From: Geodermatophilaceae bacterium NBWT11
Lineage (GTDB): Bacteria > Actinomycetota > Actinomycetes > Mycobacteriales > Geodermatophilaceae
Direction of reading: 5' to 3'
DNA: 64,000 nucleotides
NCBI GenBank assembly: GCA_014218215.1
Contig: CP043652.1
Span: 4,278,001-4,342,000 of the forward strand
Of this stretch, positions 52,966 to 60,716 are shown piece by piece; the first letter of the stretch is position 1, and each line of letters opens with the position of its first letter. The position numbers were made by a program, and so were the translations under genes. Below the pieces are notes generated by a model. That model was not told the origin of the DNA. It worked only from the letters and a program-made list of their open reading frames with translations, and did no database searches.

Positions 52966-53318
52966 TCCGGCACCCGCCCCCGTTCGTGTCCACCCCGCCG
53001 CCGGCGGGGACGTGGACCACAGGCCGGTGGGCCGGGTCCGGGCCGCGGTTGCGGCCGGACCCAGCATCCCACCCGTCCGGCGGGGCGTCCGGCACCCGGT
53101 GGCGGCACCCCGCACCTTCGGGCCGCCGGGGCGGACGCCGGCTGCGTCCGTACCCGCCGTTGTCTGGTGGCGCGGGGTGCCGCCCGGGTGGTCCCGAGAC
53201 GCCTCGGGGCCGTTCGTGCTGCGGGGTCAGACCCTAGGGAACGGAGCGGGCCCCGGACAGGCCATCGGTACAGCAGCGGCACGCCGTGACCGAACCGTTA
53301 CATCGGCTGTACCGGAGG
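52966..53318. other. Gap between lnt and kal, no gene seen
   Basis: 353 bases upstream of lnt and downstream of kal, both on the minus strand. It holds only extended open frames of very biased composition. Part may be an N-terminal extension of lnt (ATG at 53067); otherwise I see no supported gene, hairpin or promoter. Confidence 0.5.
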
Positions 53319-53711
53319 TCACGCACCGGTCGCGGGGACGACGAGGGCAGCGGTCGCCTCCACCACCCGCAGTGGCGGGTCCAGCACGGTGGCCGCCGAC
53401 GCGCCGCGGGACGGGTCGGCCCGGGCCACCACGTCGGCCCAGCACCGCAGTTCGCGGCTGCGTCGGCCGACCCGGACGACCTCGCACGAGGCCTCCAGCA
53501 CGTCCCCGGCCTGCACCGGGGCGAGGAAGCGGACCTCGGAGTAGCCGGCCAGCAGGCCCTCGTCGCCGTCCCCGACGATCGCTACCTCGGTGGCGACGTC
53601 GCCGAACAGGCCCAGCGTGTAGGCGCCGTCCACCAGCGAGCCGCCGTAGTGCGCGTGGGCGTACGGCACGTAGCGGCGGTGGGTGACGGTCAACCCGACG
53701 GTTGCACTCAT
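53319..53711 (-). CDS. kal: 3-aminobutyryl-CoA ammonia lyase (Kal), hotdog fold
   Basis: A 130-residue hotdog-fold protein: TVTHRRYVPYAHAHYGGSLVDGAYTLGLFGDVATEVAIV, LAGYSEVRFLAPVQAGDVLEASCEVVRVGRRSRELRCWADVVAR. Length and hotdog type fit Kal, which releases ammonia from L-3-aminobutyryl-CoA to give crotonyl-CoA at the end of lysine fermentation. It is the last gene of the kdd-amidohydrolase-kamD-kamE operon, with ATGA overlap to kamE. A generic acyl-CoA thioesterase is the alternative, but context favours Kal. Confidence 0.85.
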   Translation of the reverse strand: MSATVGLTVTHRRYVPYAHAHYGGSLVDGAYTLGLFGDVATEVAIVGDGDEGLLAGYSEVRFLAPVQAGDVLEASCEVVRVGRRSRELRCWADVVARADPSRGASAATVLDPPLRVVEATAALVVPATGA

Positions 53712-54448
53712 GCTGCCTCTCCCGACGGGATCAGGGCGGAGACGAGGTAGGAGGCCACCTCGCCGGGGGTGGTGCCGCGGCCGAAGACCTTGTCCACGCC
53801 GAGCTCGCGGGCCATGGCCGGGTCGAAGCGCGGCCCGCCGACGACGAGCAGCGGCCGGTCCTCCCCCATCGCCTCGCGGAAGGCGCCGGCCAGCTCGCGG
53901 GTGTTGCGCAGGTGCGCGTCCTTCTGGGTCACGACCTGGCTGACCAGCACGGCGTCGGCGCGGGCGGCGCGGGCCTGGCCGACCAGCTCGGGCACGGTGA
54001 CCTGGGCGCCGAGGTTGGCGACGTCCATCTCCCGGTAGTACTCCAGGCCCTTCTCCCCCGCGAAGCCCTTGAGGTTGAGGATCGCGTCGATGCCCACGGT
54101 GTGGGCGTCGGTGCCGATGCAGGCGCCCATGACCACGAGCTTGCGGTGCAGCCGGGTCTTGATCACCCCGTTGACCTCGCTGGGGCTGAGCAGCGGGTAG
54201 GCCCGCTCCTCGACCTCGACGGCGTCCAGGTCGACCAGGTGGGACACCGAGCCGTAGACGACGAAGAACGTGTAGCCGGTGCCGATGCCGTGGCTGTGCA
54301 CCACCATCGCGGGGCTGATGCCCATCTTGGTGGCCAGCTGCAGCGCCGCGCCCTCGGCCCTGGGCCCCGGCGGCACCGGGAGGGTGAACGACGTCTGGAT
54401 CATCCCGTCGCCGGTGGTGTCGCCGTAGGGCCGGACGATGCTGCTCAC
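53708..54448 (-). CDS. kamE: Lysine 5,6-aminomutase beta subunit
   Basis: A 246-residue cobalamin-binding subunit. D114-A-H116-x2-G119 gives the base-off B12 motif (H116 the cobalt ligand), and the PLP-lysine should be K127 in LNLKGFAGEKG, eleven residues after the histidine as in the clostridial enzyme. VVGGPRF and a glycine-rich end complete the Rossmann fold. GTG overlaps the kamD stop by four bases. With KamD it moves the terminal amino group of beta-lysine to C5 using adenosylcobalamin and PLP. Confidence 0.95.
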   Translation of the reverse strand: MSSIVRPYGDTTGDGMIQTSFTLPVPPGPRAEGAALQLATKMGISPAMVVHSHGIGTGYTFFVVYGSVSHLVDLDAVEVEERAYPLLSPSEVNGVIKTRLHRKLVVMGACIGTDAHTVGIDAILNLKGFAGEKGLEYYREMDVANLGAQVTVPELVGQARAARADAVLVSQVVTQKDAHLRNTRELAGAFREAMGEDRPLLVVGGPRFDPAMARELGVDKVFGRGTTPGEVASYLVSALIPSGEAA

Positions 54449-56016
54449 AGCGCTGCCTCCATGAGCTCGGTGGCGGGGTCGAGGTGGCCCGGCGCCTTCA
54501 CGACCACGCCGTCCAGGCCCTTGCCGCGGTCGGCCGGACGCCTGGTGATGCCGAACGTGCCGGCCGCGATGGAGGGCAGCAGGCCGTCGGTGGTGATCCG
54601 CTCCAGCAGCTCGACGGCTTCGCCGAGGACGGTGTGCGCGCGGGTGTCGATGAACCCGCCCGGCGGCGGGGCGAAGTCCTCCCCCAGTCCCCCGGCGGCG
54701 TCCAGCACGTAGCGCACGTTGCGCAGGGCCAGGTCCCGGTCGGAGAGCCACGGGGTCACGACGGCCTCGGTCATCATCCCGACCAGCAGGATCGACTGGT
54801 CGGTGAGCATCCCGGCCAGGTTGAAGAACCCGTCGAGCAGGTAGCCGCCGAACACGTCCCCGGTCATGTGCTTGGTGGGCGGCATCCACTTGAGCGGGGC
54901 GTCGGGGAACAGCGAGCGGGCCAGCATCGCGTGCGCCAGCTCGAGCCGGAAGGACTCCGGCACCGTCGGGTTGATCTCGAAGGCGTGGCCCAGGCCCAGC
55001 TGCCAGTCCTCGAGGCCGGCCTCGCGGGCGAACCGCTCGTTGAGCAGCTGGCTGACCGTGACGGTGTGCGCCTCGTCGACGGCGTCGGCGGTGGTGAGGT
55101 AGTTGTCCTCGCCGGTGTTGATGATGATCCCGGCGCGGGCGTGCACCATCCGGCTGAACCGCTGGTCGACGAAGGTGCGGATCGGGTTGATGTCGCGGAA
55201 GAGGATCCCGTACATCGCGTCGTTCAACATCATGTCCAGCCGCTCGAGCCCGGCCAGAGCGGCGATCTCGGGCATGCAGAGCCCCGAGGCGTAGTTCGTG
55301 AGCCGGACGTAGCGGCCGAGCTCCGCGCTCACCTCGTCCAGGGCGGCCCGCATGAGCCGGAAGTTCTCCTGGGTGGCGTACGTGCCGGCGTACCCGGTGC
55401 GGGTGGCGCCCTCGGGCACGTAGTCCAGCAGCGACTGCCCGGTGGAGCGGATGACGGCGATGACGTCGGCCCCGGCGCGTGCGGCCGCCTGGGCCTGCGG
55501 GATGTCCTCGTAGATGTCGCCGGTGGCCACGATCAGGTAGATCCAGGGACGGCGGGGCGGGTCGCCGTGGGTGGCCACCAGCTCCTCCCGCCGGCGGCGG
55601 GCGTCGTCCACCCGGGAGAGACCGGCACCGACGGCGGCGAGCGCGGCCTCACGGGCCCGCTCCTCGTCCCCGCCGGTGGGCACCTCGAAGCGGGCGGTGC
55701 CCGCGCCGACCTGCTCGGCGACGTCCTGCACGGTCGCGGCCGCACCCGAGGCGATCGCGTGCCAGACCGGCAGCGCCACGCCGTGCTCCAGCCCCACCTG
55801 CTCGCGGACGACGTCCACCACCCGGTTCACCCAGGGGATCTCGCCCTCCCCGGTCACCGGATCGGTGCCCTCGAGGCCGGCCAGCCGCAGCACGGCGCGC
55901 TCGACGGAGACGGTGGTGTGCTTCCCGGCCAGGTCGATCACCGGTTGGGCGGCCTGCTCGGCCAGCTCGCGGGCCCGGGTGACCAGGCCCGGGTCCAGGG
56001 TCAGACGGGCGCTCAC
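54445..56016 (-). CDS. kamD: Lysine 5,6-aminomutase alpha subunit
   Basis: A 523-residue subunit of normal length: KHTTVSVERAVLRLAGLEG, YLIVATGDIYEDIPQAQAAARAGADVIAVIRSTGQSLLDYVPEGATRTGYAGTYATQENFRLMR, LTNYASGLCMPEIAALAGLERLDMMLNDAMYGILFRDINPIRTFVDQRFSR, LKWMPPTKHMTGDVF. It is the catalytic TIM-barrel part of D-ornithine/lysine aminomutases. GTG after GAGGAG. Its start overlaps the amidohydrolase stop by four bases. Confidence 0.96.
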   Translation of the reverse strand: MSARLTLDPGLVTRARELAEQAAQPVIDLAGKHTTVSVERAVLRLAGLEGTDPVTGEGEIPWVNRVVDVVREQVGLEHGVALPVWHAIASGAAATVQDVAEQVGAGTARFEVPTGGDEERAREAALAAVGAGLSRVDDARRRREELVATHGDPPRRPWIYLIVATGDIYEDIPQAQAAARAGADVIAVIRSTGQSLLDYVPEGATRTGYAGTYATQENFRLMRAALDEVSAELGRYVRLTNYASGLCMPEIAALAGLERLDMMLNDAMYGILFRDINPIRTFVDQRFSRMVHARAGIIINTGEDNYLTTADAVDEAHTVTVSQLLNERFAREAGLEDWQLGLGHAFEINPTVPESFRLELAHAMLARSLFPDAPLKWMPPTKHMTGDVFGGYLLDGFFNLAGMLTDQSILLVGMMTEAVVTPWLSDRDLALRNVRYVLDAAGGLGEDFAPPPGGFIDTRAHTVLGEAVELLERITTDGLLPSIAAGTFGITRRPADRGKGLDGVVVKAPGHLDPATELMEAAL

Positions 56017-57527
56017 GGCTCTCCTCGGACGGCGTGGCCACCGACGAGCAGGCCACGGCAGGTGGGCCGGGCGCGCTCGGCGAGCACCCCGGACAGGGTC
56101 AGGTCGGTGGCCCACAGCGCCAGGTGCGCCGGAGCTCCGACGGCCAGGGGGCCGTCGCGGTGCTCGGCGCGGGCGGCGTGCCAGCCGCCGTGGGTCGCTG
56201 CGTCGTAGGCGTCGAAGGGGCGCAGTCCGGCGCCGGGGGTGCGGTGGTCGACGGCGGCGTGCACCCCGCCCCAGGGGTCCAGCGGGGTGACCGGGGCGTC
56301 GGAGCCCAGCGCGATCGCCACCCCGCCGTCGGACAGGTCGGCCAGCGGGTTGCAGGCCAGCGCCCGCTCCACGCCCAGGCGCTCGGCGTACATGCCGCCG
56401 TCCCCGCCCCAGGCGGCGTCGAAGGCCGGCTGGACGCTGGCGACCATCCCCCAGCGGCGCATCTCCTCGATGGCGTCGACCGACACCATCTCGACGTGCT
56501 CGAGCCGGTGCCGGCACGCCCGGACGGCGTCGCGGCCCAGCTGCTCCCCCACCGCGGCGACGGCGGCGAGCACCTGGTCGACCGCGGCGTCCCCGATGCA
56601 GTGGAACCCGGCCTGCACTCCGGCGGCGGTGCAGGCACGCACGTGCTCGACCAGCTGGGCGGTCTCGAAGCGCAGCACGCCCGAGGTGTCGGGCCGGTCG
56701 GTGTACGGGGTGGACAGCGCCGCGGTGTGCGAGCCGAACGCGCCGTCGCAGAACAGGTCGCCCCCGGCGCCGGCCAGGTCCAGCTCGCGGACGACGTCCA
56801 GCCCGCCGCGCTCGGACAGCTCCCCCCACCAGCCGAGCACCAGCGGGCCCGGGGCCCGGCGGGACAGCTGCAGCAGCCCGGCGAGGTCCTCGGCGCTGGA
56901 CACCTCGGGGCCGGCCATCTCGTGCACGCAGCCGATGCCCAGGTCGGCGGCGAGGTCGAGGGTGGCGCGCTGGGCGGTGGTGCGTTGGCCCGGGTCCACG
57001 GCGCCGTAGGCGGCCTGCCGGGCGGCGTGGTGGGCGTCCAGGCGCAGCTGGCCGTCGGCGGAGTACCCGGGCAGCGCGGTGATGCCCGGGATCCGGTCGA
57101 GCAGCGCGGTGGACACGGTCGCGGAGTGCACGTCGACCCGGGCGAGGTAGGCCGGCCGGTCCCCCACCACGGCGTCCAGGTCGTGCCGGGTGAGTGCGCG
57201 GCCCTCGGGCCAGTCGTTCTCCTCCCAGCCGGTCCCCAGCACGATGCCGCTGCGGTGCCGGGCCACGTGCGCGGCGACCGCCGCCAGCGCCGACCGCAGG
57301 CTGTCCGCCCCGTGCAGGTCCAGCCCGGTCAGGGCCAGCCCGGTGGCGGTGGCGTGCACGTGGGCGTCGACGAACGCCGGGGTGAGCAGGGCGCCGCCGC
57401 CGTCCAGGGTCCGGTCCGCCGTCGGGGCGTCGGCGGACGGCCCGACCCAGGCGATCGCGCCGTCGACGACGTGCAGGGCCCGGCCGCGGGCGTCCCCGAC
57501 GGTGACGTCGCCGATCAGGAGCGACAT
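56013..57527 (-). CDS. Amidohydrolase, YtcJ-like metal-dependent
   Basis: A 504-residue amidohydrolase of the YtcJ/Amidohydro_3 group: metal ligands in FVDAHVHATATG (H-x-H), GTGWEENDWPEGRALTRHDLD, DLFCDGAFGSHTAAL, GFHCIGDAAVDQVLAAV, HRLEHVEMVSVDAI, QPAFDAAWGG and ALGSDAPVTPLDPWGGVHAAVD. Substrates for this group are mostly unknown amides or carbamates. It sits inside the lysine-degradation operon between kdd and kamD, coupled to both by overlaps, which is unusual and suggests an extra step or entry compound. Confidence 0.9.
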   Translation of the reverse strand: MSLLIGDVTVGDARGRALHVVDGAIAWVGPSADAPTADRTLDGGGALLTPAFVDAHVHATATGLALTGLDLHGADSLRSALAAVAAHVARHRSGIVLGTGWEENDWPEGRALTRHDLDAVVGDRPAYLARVDVHSATVSTALLDRIPGITALPGYSADGQLRLDAHHAARQAAYGAVDPGQRTTAQRATLDLAADLGIGCVHEMAGPEVSSAEDLAGLLQLSRRAPGPLVLGWWGELSERGGLDVVRELDLAGAGGDLFCDGAFGSHTAALSTPYTDRPDTSGVLRFETAQLVEHVRACTAAGVQAGFHCIGDAAVDQVLAAVAAVGEQLGRDAVRACRHRLEHVEMVSVDAIEEMRRWGMVASVQPAFDAAWGGDGGMYAERLGVERALACNPLADLSDGGVAIALGSDAPVTPLDPWGGVHAAVDHRTPGAGLRPFDAYDAATHGGWHAARAEHRDGPLAVGAPAHLALWATDLTLSGVLAERARPTCRGLLVGGHAVRGEP

Positions 57528-58546
57528 CAGTGGACGCGCGGGTCGATCAGGGCCCGCACGCCGGGGGTCCGGCGGTACAGGTCCAGGGCCAGGGCGGCGT
57601 GCCCCGGCGTGTAGCCGTTCCCGATCAGCATGGTCACGTCCGCTGCCATCCCCTCGGCGCCCAGGGCCGCCCCCGGGAAGGAGGTGGCCATGGAGAAGAA
57701 GACCACGGTGCCGCCGTCGGCCGTCGCGAGGACCGCGCCGTGTTCGGCCCCGGCCACGTCCACGCAGACCACGGTCACGTCGACCGGGTCGCCGACCGCC
57801 GCGGCGACGGCCAGCGGGTCGGTGGCGTCGGCGACGACGACCTCGTCGGCCAGCCCGGCCGCCCGCAGCGCGGTGGCCTCCTGCTCGGTGCGGACGACGC
57901 CGACCAGCCGGTGGGCGTGGGCGTCCCGGGCCGCGGCCAGCGACAGGCAGCCGGACTTCCCGGCGGCACCGATCACCGCGACCGACGACCCCCGCCGGAC
58001 CACGCGCTCGGTGGCCGCCGGGGCCCCGCACACGTCGAGCACCGCCAGCGCCACGTTCTCCGGCAGGTCCTCGGGGAGCACGGCGGCGATGGACCGGGCG
58101 AAGAGCACCGCGGTGCCGGTGGTGGGCACCTGCTCGCCGAGCCCGTCCCAGCGCTCGAGGCCGTCGGTGATCCGCAGCGGGGTCAGCGTCAGCGACACCA
58201 GGGTGGCCACCCGGTCGCCGACGGCCAGGCCCAGCGGGGAGTCGTCGCCCACTTCGGCGACCCGACCGATGAGCATCCCGCCGGAGCCGGTGACGGGGTT
58301 CTGCATCTTGCCGCGCCGGCCCACGATCTCCAGCACGGCGGCCCGCACCGCGTCGCCGTCCCCTGCGTGGGCCTCGCCGAGCTGCCGGAAGGACGCCGCG
58401 TCGAGGTTGAGCCGCTCGACGTCGATGCGCACCTCGTCGCGGCCGGTCGGGGCATCGGGGTCCAGCCGGTGCGCGGCCTGGGGCAGCACGCCCACCGGCT
58501 CGAGCACCCGGTGCACGCCCAGTGCCCGCTCTGCCGCCGTCGTCAC
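57527..58546 (-). CDS. kdd: L-erythro-3,5-diaminohexanoate dehydrogenase
   Basis: A 339-residue NAD(P) enzyme of the Kdd family: GVHRVLEPVGVLPQAAHRLD, RLNLDAASFRQL, GRRGKMQNPVTGSGGMLIGRVAEVG, VIGAAGKSGCLSLAAARD (dinucleotide loop), GTVVFFSMATSFPGAALGAEGMAADVTMLIGNGY. GTG 58546 is preferred because GAGGAGTTCCAG precedes it; an upstream GTG at 58609 would lie inside the divergent promoter. It oxidises 3,5-diaminohexanoate to 3-keto-5-aminohexanoate. Confidence 0.93.
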   Translation of the reverse strand: MTTAAERALGVHRVLEPVGVLPQAAHRLDPDAPTGRDEVRIDVERLNLDAASFRQLGEAHAGDGDAVRAAVLEIVGRRGKMQNPVTGSGGMLIGRVAEVGDDSPLGLAVGDRVATLVSLTLTPLRITDGLERWDGLGEQVPTTGTAVLFARSIAAVLPEDLPENVALAVLDVCGAPAATERVVRRGSSVAVIGAAGKSGCLSLAAARDAHAHRLVGVVRTEQEATALRAAGLADEVVVADATDPLAVAAAVGDPVDVTVVCVDVAGAEHGAVLATADGGTVVFFSMATSFPGAALGAEGMAADVTMLIGNGYTPGHAALALDLYRRTPGVRALIDPRVH

Positions 58547-58583
58547 CTGGAACTCCTCGTCGTCACTGGTGCTGAACACGGAG

Positions 58584-58589
58584 AACCTA
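58584..58589 (-). promoter_or_regulatory. -10 element (TAGGTT) of kdd operon
   Basis: TAGGTT on the minus strand, just downstream of the GAAAC-N4-GTTTC dyad, 38 bases before the kdd GTG. Confidence 0.5.
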
Positions 58590-58593
58590 TCGC

Positions 58594-58607
58594 GAAACTC
58601 ACGTTTC
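58594..58607. promoter_or_regulatory. Palindrome GAAAC-N4-GTTTC, candidate operator of lysine genes
   Basis: Perfect dyad of five-base arms around TCAC. It overlaps the likely -35 region of kdd and lies just upstream of the kamA -10 (58624), so one repressor could control both directions. The regulator is not in the window. Confidence 0.6.
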
Positions 58608-58623
58608 ACCGAACGATCTCCCG

Positions 58624-58629
58624 TAGGGT
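58624..58629 (+). promoter_or_regulatory. -10 element (TAGGGT) of kamA
   Basis: TAGGGT 48 bases before the kamA GTG, 16 bases after the dyad at 58594-58607. Confidence 0.45.
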
Positions 58630-58676
58630 GTCGGAGTCGCCACCGGAAGTGCCGGTCGCACCCGCAGGAGGACGTC

Positions 58677-60083
58677 GTGCTGGAGCAGCCCTACGAGTAC
58701 ACCGCCCGGGAGCTCGTCGAGCCCGACTGGCGTCGGCTGCCCGGGTTCGCCGACGTGACGGCGGAGCAGTGGCGCAGCGCCCAGTGGCAGCGGGTCAACT
58801 GCGTGAAGAACCTGCGTCAGCTGCGCGGGGTCTACGGCGACCTGCTCGACGAGTCCTTCTTCGCCGACGTCGAGGCCGACCAGGCCGGCCGCGCCACGAT
58901 GTCGCTGCTGCTGCCCCCGCAGATGCTCAACACCATGGTCCCGGCGGCGGTCCCGACCACCGCGGCGATGCTGGCCGACCCGGTGCGCCGCTACATGCTC
59001 CCGGTGGCGTCGGACCGGCTGCCCGGGGCCGCCGCCAGCCACCCCTACGCCGCCCGGGACTCCCTGCACGAGCACGAGATGTGGGCCGTCGAGGGCCTCA
59101 CCCACCGCTACCCCACCAAGGTGCTCGCCGAGCTGCTCCCCACCTGCCCCCAGTACTGCGGGCACTGCACCCGGATGGACCTCGTCGGCAACTCCACCCC
59201 GGCGGTCACCAAGCTGAAGTTCGACCTCAAGCCGGTCGACCGGCAGGCCGAGATGCTGGCCTACCTGCGGGCCACCCCCGGCGTCCGGGACGTCGTGGTC
59301 TCCGGCGGTGACGTCGCCAACCTGCCGTTCAAGAACCTCGAGGCGTTCGTCTCCGGCCTGCTGGAGATCGACTCCGTCCGCGACATCCGGCTGGCCACCA
59401 AGGCGCTGATGGGGATGCCGCAGCACTGGCTGCAGGACGACGTCGTCGCCGGGATGACCCGGCTGGCGACGACGGCGCGGTCGCGCGGGGTGTCCCTCGC
59501 CGTCCACACGCACGTCAACGCCGCCCAGTCGGTCACCCCGCTGGTGGCCGAGGCCGCCCAGGCGATGCTGGCCGCCGGCGTGCGCGACGTGCGCAACCAG
59601 GGCGTCCTGTTGCACGGGGTCAACGACACCGCCGGCCAGCTGCTGGACCTGTGCTTCGCGCTGCTGGACGGTGCCGGTGTCACGCCCTACTACTTCTACA
59701 TGTGCGACATGATCCCCTCGGCCGAGCACTGGCGGGTGCCGCTGTCGGTGGCGCAGACCCTGCAGCACGACCTGATGGGCTACCTGCCCGGCTTCGCCAC
59801 CCCGCGGATCGTCTGCGACGTGCCCTACGTCGGAAAGCGCTGGGTGCACCAGGTCGCCGAGTACGACCGCGAGCGCGGGATCAGCTACTGGACCAAGAAC
59901 TACCGCACCGGCATCGAGCGCACCGACGAGGCCGCGCTGGACCGCCGCTACACCTACTACGACCCGATCCCCTCGCTCCCGGCGTCCGGCCGGCAGTGGT
60001 GGGCCGACCGCGCCGTCGACCCGGTGGCCGCCGACGCCGCAGCGGTGGCCTCCCGCGAGGCCTCCCTGGCCCAGCTGTCCTGA
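58677..60083 (+). CDS. kamA: Lysine 2,3-aminomutase family radical SAM enzyme
   Basis: A 468-residue protein. Radical SAM cluster C157-x3-C161-x2-C164 in CPQYCGHC, VVSGGDVANLPFKNLEAF, IRLATKALMGMPQHWL, VHTHVNAAQSVTPLV, RNQGVLLHGVNDTAGQLLDL, YYFYMCDMIPSAEHWRVPL and YVGKRW, whose lysine probably binds PLP. It converts L-lysine to beta-lysine, feeding KamDE. The sequence is that of the actinobacterial branch, with longer N- and C-terminal parts than the clostridial enzyme. GTG follows GGAGG. Confidence 0.92.
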   Translation: MLEQPYEYTARELVEPDWRRLPGFADVTAEQWRSAQWQRVNCVKNLRQLRGVYGDLLDESFFADVEADQAGRATMSLLLPPQMLNTMVPAAVPTTAAMLADPVRRYMLPVASDRLPGAAASHPYAARDSLHEHEMWAVEGLTHRYPTKVLAELLPTCPQYCGHCTRMDLVGNSTPAVTKLKFDLKPVDRQAEMLAYLRATPGVRDVVVSGGDVANLPFKNLEAFVSGLLEIDSVRDIRLATKALMGMPQHWLQDDVVAGMTRLATTARSRGVSLAVHTHVNAAQSVTPLVAEAAQAMLAAGVRDVRNQGVLLHGVNDTAGQLLDLCFALLDGAGVTPYYFYMCDMIPSAEHWRVPLSVAQTLQHDLMGYLPGFATPRIVCDVPYVGKRWVHQVAEYDRERGISYWTKNYRTGIERTDEAALDRRYTYYDPIPSLPASGRQWWADRAVDPVAADAAAVASREASLAQLS

Positions 60084-60119
60084 CCCCCCTCCCCTCTTTC
60101 CCCTCCCCCCTCCGGCCGG

Positions 60120-60187
60120 TGATCATGGGGTCGTTGCCAGGTGACACGCCGCCCGTCGGCGAGTCTCCGACATCCACCCCATGATCA
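60120..60187. repeat. Inverted repeat TGATCATGGGGT, 44-base interior
   Basis: Arms TGATCATGGGGT (60120-60131) and ACCCCATGATCA (60176-60187) enclose 44 bases of GC-rich sequence between kamA and an acetyltransferase gene. It looks like a small dispersed repeat or a terminator-like hairpin; no ORF inside. Confidence 0.6.
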
Positions 60188-60203
60188 TCGGGAGGTGTGT
60201 GCC

Positions 60204-60716
60204 GTGGAGCTGGTGAGGACCGGGCGGCTCCTCGTGCGGGCGTGGACCTCGTCCGAGGACGACCTCGCGCGGCTCGCCGACCTGTACGGGCGCGCCGAGG
60301 TGACCCGGTGGTTGTCCGGGCCGCCGGCCGGTGGGGTGCAGGCGATGCTCGAGCGGTGGGCGGCGGTGCACGCGGCCGATCCACGGGCGGGGTGCTGGGC
60401 GGTGCAGCCGCTGGACGGCTCCCCGGTGGCCGGCACGGTGCTGCTCAAGCCGTTGCCGGCCGGGGACGGCGAGTTCGAGGTGGGCTGGCACTTCCACCCG
60501 GACAGCTGGGGTCGCGGGTACGCCACCGAGGCGGCCGCGGCCGTCGTCCCGCGCGCGTTCGAGGACGGGCTGCCCGAGGTGTTCGCCGTGGTGCGGCCGG
60601 GGAACGAGCCGTCGCTGGCGGTGTGCCGGCGGCTGGGGATGACCCCGCTGGGCCGGACGACGCGGTGGTACGGGGTGGAGTGCGAGGCGTTCCGGCTGGG
60701 GTCTAGCTCCTCCTGA
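60204..60716 (+). CDS. GNAT-family N-acetyltransferase
   Basis: A 170-residue RimJ-like acetyltransferase: ELVRTGRLLVRAWTSSEDDLARLADLYGRAEVTRWLSGPP, GEFEVGWHFHPDSWGRGYATEAAAAVVPRAFE and AVVRPGNEPSLAVCRRLGMTPLGRTTRWYG. GTG 60204 follows GGGAGG. Acceptor unknown; the nearby lysine genes raise the idea of a beta-lysine or diamine acetyltransferase, but this is only position. Overlaps the convergent acyltransferase gene by 14 bases. Confidence 0.9.
   Translation: MELVRTGRLLVRAWTSSEDDLARLADLYGRAEVTRWLSGPPAGGVQAMLERWAAVHAADPRAGCWAVQPLDGSPVAGTVLLKPLPAGDGEFEVGWHFHPDSWGRGYATEAAAAVVPRAFEDGLPEVFAVVRPGNEPSLAVCRRLGMTPLGRTTRWYGVECEAFRLGSSSS

Noticed and set aside
53319-53711. Calling the hotdog protein a generic thioesterase
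   Set aside because: Length, sequence style and its place at the end of the kdd-kamDE operon fit Kal better, though activity is unproven.
57527-58609. Starting kdd at 58609
   Set aside because: This would put the GAAAC-N4-GTTTC dyad and the -10 inside the coding region, while GTG 58546 has a clear GAGGAG ribosome site.
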